Shown piece by piece: positions 5,276 to 5,667 of a stretch of DNA of 5,667 nt. Source of the stretch: Gemmatimonadota bacterium. GTDB lineage: Bacteria; Gemmatimonadota; Gemmatimonadetes; JACCXV01. The position numbers and the translations under genes are program-made. Numbering within the stretch: position 1 is the first letter of the stretch; each line of letters begins with the position of its first letter. The DNA is taken from positions 1-5,667 of the forward strand of contig JACCXV010000032.1 of NCBI GenBank assembly GCA_013696835.1, read 5' to 3'. The notes below the pieces were generated by a model. That model saw only the letters and a program-made list of their open reading frames with translations, was not told the origin of the DNA and did not search any database.

Positions 5276-5667
5276 TGCGCGAGACCACGGTCGCGCGCGT
5301 CTACGCCGAGACGCTTCTCGAGCTCACACGCGAGAGCGGGCAGGTGGACGCGATCGCCGACGAGGTGGACGGCCTGCGCGGCGCCATCGAGGGGGCGCCC
5401 GAGCTGGGCGAGTTCCTGGAGTCGCCGAACGTCTCGCGCAGCGACAAGAAGGCGCTGCTGCGGAGGAGCTTCGCCGGGCGCGTCTCGGATCTGACCCTGC
5501 GCTTCCTCGACCTGGTCGTCGACCGCGAGCGCCAGGACCTGCTGCTGCCGATCCTGGCCGAGTTCGGCCAGCTGGTCCAGGCCCTGCGCAACCAGGAAGT
5601 CCTGCGCGTTACCTCCGCCGTGCCGCTCGACGAGACCCTGCGCTCCCGTCTGCGCGCCACCTTCGCG
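5275..5667 (+). CDS. atpH: F0F1 ATP synthase subunit delta, 3' end outside window
   Basis: Delta subunit, which joins the b stalk to the top of the F1 head. The GTG start at 5275 overlaps the last base of the atpF stop (TAGTG), so translation is probably coupled; AGGTGG at 5262-5267 may serve as ribosome site. The frame is open for 131 codons to the right edge, about three quarters of a usual 175-185 residue protein. Family features include ARVYAETLLELTRESGQ at the start, FLESPNVSRSDKKALLRRSF (L-SP-VS---K), FLDLVVDRERQDLLLPIL (the F---L--N-R--LLP-I region), and VTSAVPLDE near the edge (V-SA-PL). Together with position directly after atpF this makes the assignment firm. Confidence 0.95.
   Translation, partial: MRETTVARVYAETLLELTRESGQVDAIADEVDGLRGAIEGAPELGEFLESPNVSRSDKKALLRRSFAGRVSDLTLRFLDLVVDRERQDLLLPILAEFGQLVQALRNQEVLRVTSAVPLDETLRSRLRATFA

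Noticed and set aside
1..5667. CRISPR arrays, tRNA or rRNA genes, insertion sequences
   Set aside because: No regularly spaced repeats, cloverleaf or rRNA-like segments, transposase motifs or element ends were seen; nearly all bases fall in recognised genes.

Overview
The window is very GC-rich DNA, visibly well above 60% G+C with codons ending mostly in G or C. It is densely coding, and no gap reaches 300 bases. The organism is probably a Gram-negative bacterium. The layout of its F0 genes (atpZ, atpI, then an a subunit with a signal-peptide-like N-terminus and an acidic/His-rich leader segment) resembles Gemmatimonadota, Eisenbacteria and other FCB-type lineages. That placement is inferred from remembered family features and not from a search.

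Left part, minus strand (1-2118): two genes of a xanthine-dehydrogenase-family molybdenum hydroxylase. The [2Fe-2S] small subunit (1570-2118) comes first. The molybdopterin-binding large subunit (1522 leftward, running off the left edge) follows 47 bases later. The large subunit most resembles the 4-hydroxybenzoyl-CoA reductase alpha type, but the substrate cannot be fixed. It carries a Gly/Arg/Asp-rich in-frame insertion of about 75 residues that includes a 12-bp tandem repeat. No FAD-binding medium subunit is in the window.

Middle (2119-2691): a 72-bp divergent intergenic region with repeated TGGGCGC boxes and nested inverted repeats, a FabZ-like hotdog dehydratase on the plus strand (2191-2619), and a 72-bp gap with a perfect inverted repeat ahead of the ATP synthase genes.

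Right part, plus strand (2692-5667): the front of an F1F0 ATP synthase operon in the order atpZ, atpI, atpB (a), atpE (c), atpF (b), atpH (delta, cut by the right edge). The first two are assembly or accessory membrane proteins, a, b and c form the proton-conducting F0 sector, and delta joins b to the F1 head. The c subunit has a proton-type site, and the a subunit has the His/Glu pair exchanged relative to E. coli. F1 genes for alpha, gamma, beta and epsilon are not in the window.

Nothing here looks like a wholly new system. The points most worth a second look are two consecutive apparent CUG starts overlapping the upstream stop codon (atpI and atpB), the low-complexity insertion in the molybdenum enzyme, an all-GC hairpin directly after atpE, and the inverted-repeat arrays in the two intergenic regions.
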